Below, one piece after another: positions 63,696-64,000 of a stretch of 64,000 nucleotides of DNA. Numbering within the stretch: the stretch's first letter is position 1; each line of letters starts with the position of its first letter. The stretch is from the NCBI RefSeq assembly GCF_000430665.1, contig NZ_AUML01000025.1, forward strand, positions 17,857 through 81,856. Direction: 5' to 3'. The position numbers and the translations under genes were made by a program. This stretch comes from Aquimarina muelleri DSM 19832. GTDB taxonomy: Bacteria; Bacteroidota; Bacteroidia; Flavobacteriales; Flavobacteriaceae. The notes under the pieces are model-generated. The model ran no database searches. It saw nothing but the letters and a program-made list of their open reading frames with translations, and had not been told where the DNA came from.

Positions 63696-64000
63696 TAGCG
63701 TCCTAAACGTAAAAAAGAGAAAGGGAAATTTGTTCCTCAAAGTTACCTTTGTGGTGCAACACAAAAAACACCTTTCTCCGATGCTAAATATAACTTTGTT
63801 TTCTCAAATAATCAGTAAACTAGATAAATCAAGATTCAAAAAACTAGTTAATTCTCACCAAAGCGACAAACATCAAAAAGGTTTTACTAGCTGGTCTCAC
63901 TTGGTTTCAATGTTATTTTGTCAATTTGCTAATAGCCAATCTGTACGTGATATAAGTAATGGTCTTCGTTCTGCAACGGGTAATCTGAATCATTTAGGGA
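63696..64000 (+). mobile_element. Left end of an IS4-type insertion sequence (cut by window)
   Basis: The transposase ORF at 63781 is preceded by ~85 bp that starts TAGCGTCCTAAACGTAAAA, likely the terminal inverted repeat region. It also contains a small ACCTTTGTGG/CAACACAAAA segment. The right end and any target duplication lie outside the window, so the boundary is an estimate. Confidence 0.65.
63781..64000 (+). CDS. IS4-family transposase, N-terminal part (DUF4372)
   Basis: Seventy-three residues are visible, cut by the window end. They start MLNITLFSQIISKLDKSRF and continue KGFTSWSHLVSMLFCQFA and QSVRDISNGLRSATGNLNHLG. This is the DUF4372 N-terminal domain typical of IS4-family transposases in Bacteroidetes and proteobacteria; the DDE catalytic domain lies beyond the window. 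It mobilises its own element and is unrelated to the adjacent surface-protein operon. Whether the full gene is intact cannot be seen. Confidence 0.88.
   Translation, partial: MLNITLFSQIISKLDKSRFKKLVNSHQSDKHQKGFTSWSHLVSMLFCQFANSQSVRDISNGLRSATGNLNHLG

Noticed and set aside
1..64000. tRNA, rRNA or replication origin
   Set aside because: No cloverleaf-like sequence, rRNA motif or DnaA-box cluster was recognised by eye; a tRNAscan/Infernal run would settle this.

Overview
The window looks like the chromosome of a marine member of the Flavobacteriaceae (Bacteroidetes; Aquimarina- or Tenacibaculum-like). The reasons are the low GC content, SusC/SusD-type outer membrane transport, a type IX secretion (T9SS) sorting domain, TAnnTTTG-type promoter elements, and weak or absent Shine-Dalgarno sequences. 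No rRNA, tRNA or CRISPR array was seen.

Region 1 (1-16183) is a starch/maltodextrin utilisation locus in two divergent arms. The minus arm, read from 8384 down past the window edge, encodes a LacI-type regulator, an SLC45-type sugar permease, beta-phosphoglucomutase, a GH65 maltose phosphorylase, a SusA-like GH13 enzyme and a second GH13 lipoprotein cut by the window start. The plus arm encodes SusC, SusD, SusE and an alpha-amylase lipoprotein, ending at a strong hairpin terminator. A perfect 16-bp palindrome of LacI-operator type (8775-8790) lies between the arms. Together the genes cut starch at the surface, import oligosaccharides, trim them in the periplasm, and phosphorolyse maltose to glucose plus beta-glucose-1-phosphate, which PgmB converts to glucose-6-phosphate.

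Region 2 (16225-20481) holds a bacteriocin-type exporter: an ABC transporter with an active-looking C39 leader peptidase, plus an HlyD-like adaptor. No double-glycine precursor was found beside it, but a 46-codon ORF of unknown function lies just upstream on the other strand.

Region 3 (20822-34669) is an NRPS-independent (NIS) siderophore cluster. A 2-oxoglutarate oxygenase is divergent from a nitroreductase, a PLP decarboxylase, an NIS synthetase fused to a GNAT acyltransferase, a diamine N-monooxygenase, a second NIS synthetase, a MATE exporter, a carrier protein, an acyl-AMP ligase and a membrane acyltransferase-like protein. The core resembles desferrioxamine/bisucaberin pathways. The oxygenase, nitroreductase, carrier protein and ligase are extra parts that suggest a modified product. 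Topoisomerase III follows, then a TonB-dependent receptor, a lipoprotein partner and a flavodoxin. AT-rich motifs shared by the oxygenase/nitroreductase promoters, the receptor promoter and the flavodoxin promoter suggest one iron regulon.

Region 4 (42564-63447) is a 21-kb run of ten minus-strand genes. It encodes a 1594-residue exported protein, a fibronectin-III repeat protein, a SprB-repeat protein with a T9SS tail, a small four-helix-bundle protein flanked by degenerate repeats, a PKD lipoprotein, a coiled-coil exported protein, two small ORFs, a 1697-residue polymorphic-toxin-like protein and a 242-residue possible immunity protein. It is the least understood part of the window and the best candidate for an undescribed surface or toxin-delivery system.

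Region 5 (63696-64000) is the left end of an IS4-type insertion sequence, cut by the window end. Intergenic regions carry at least two dispersed repeat families.
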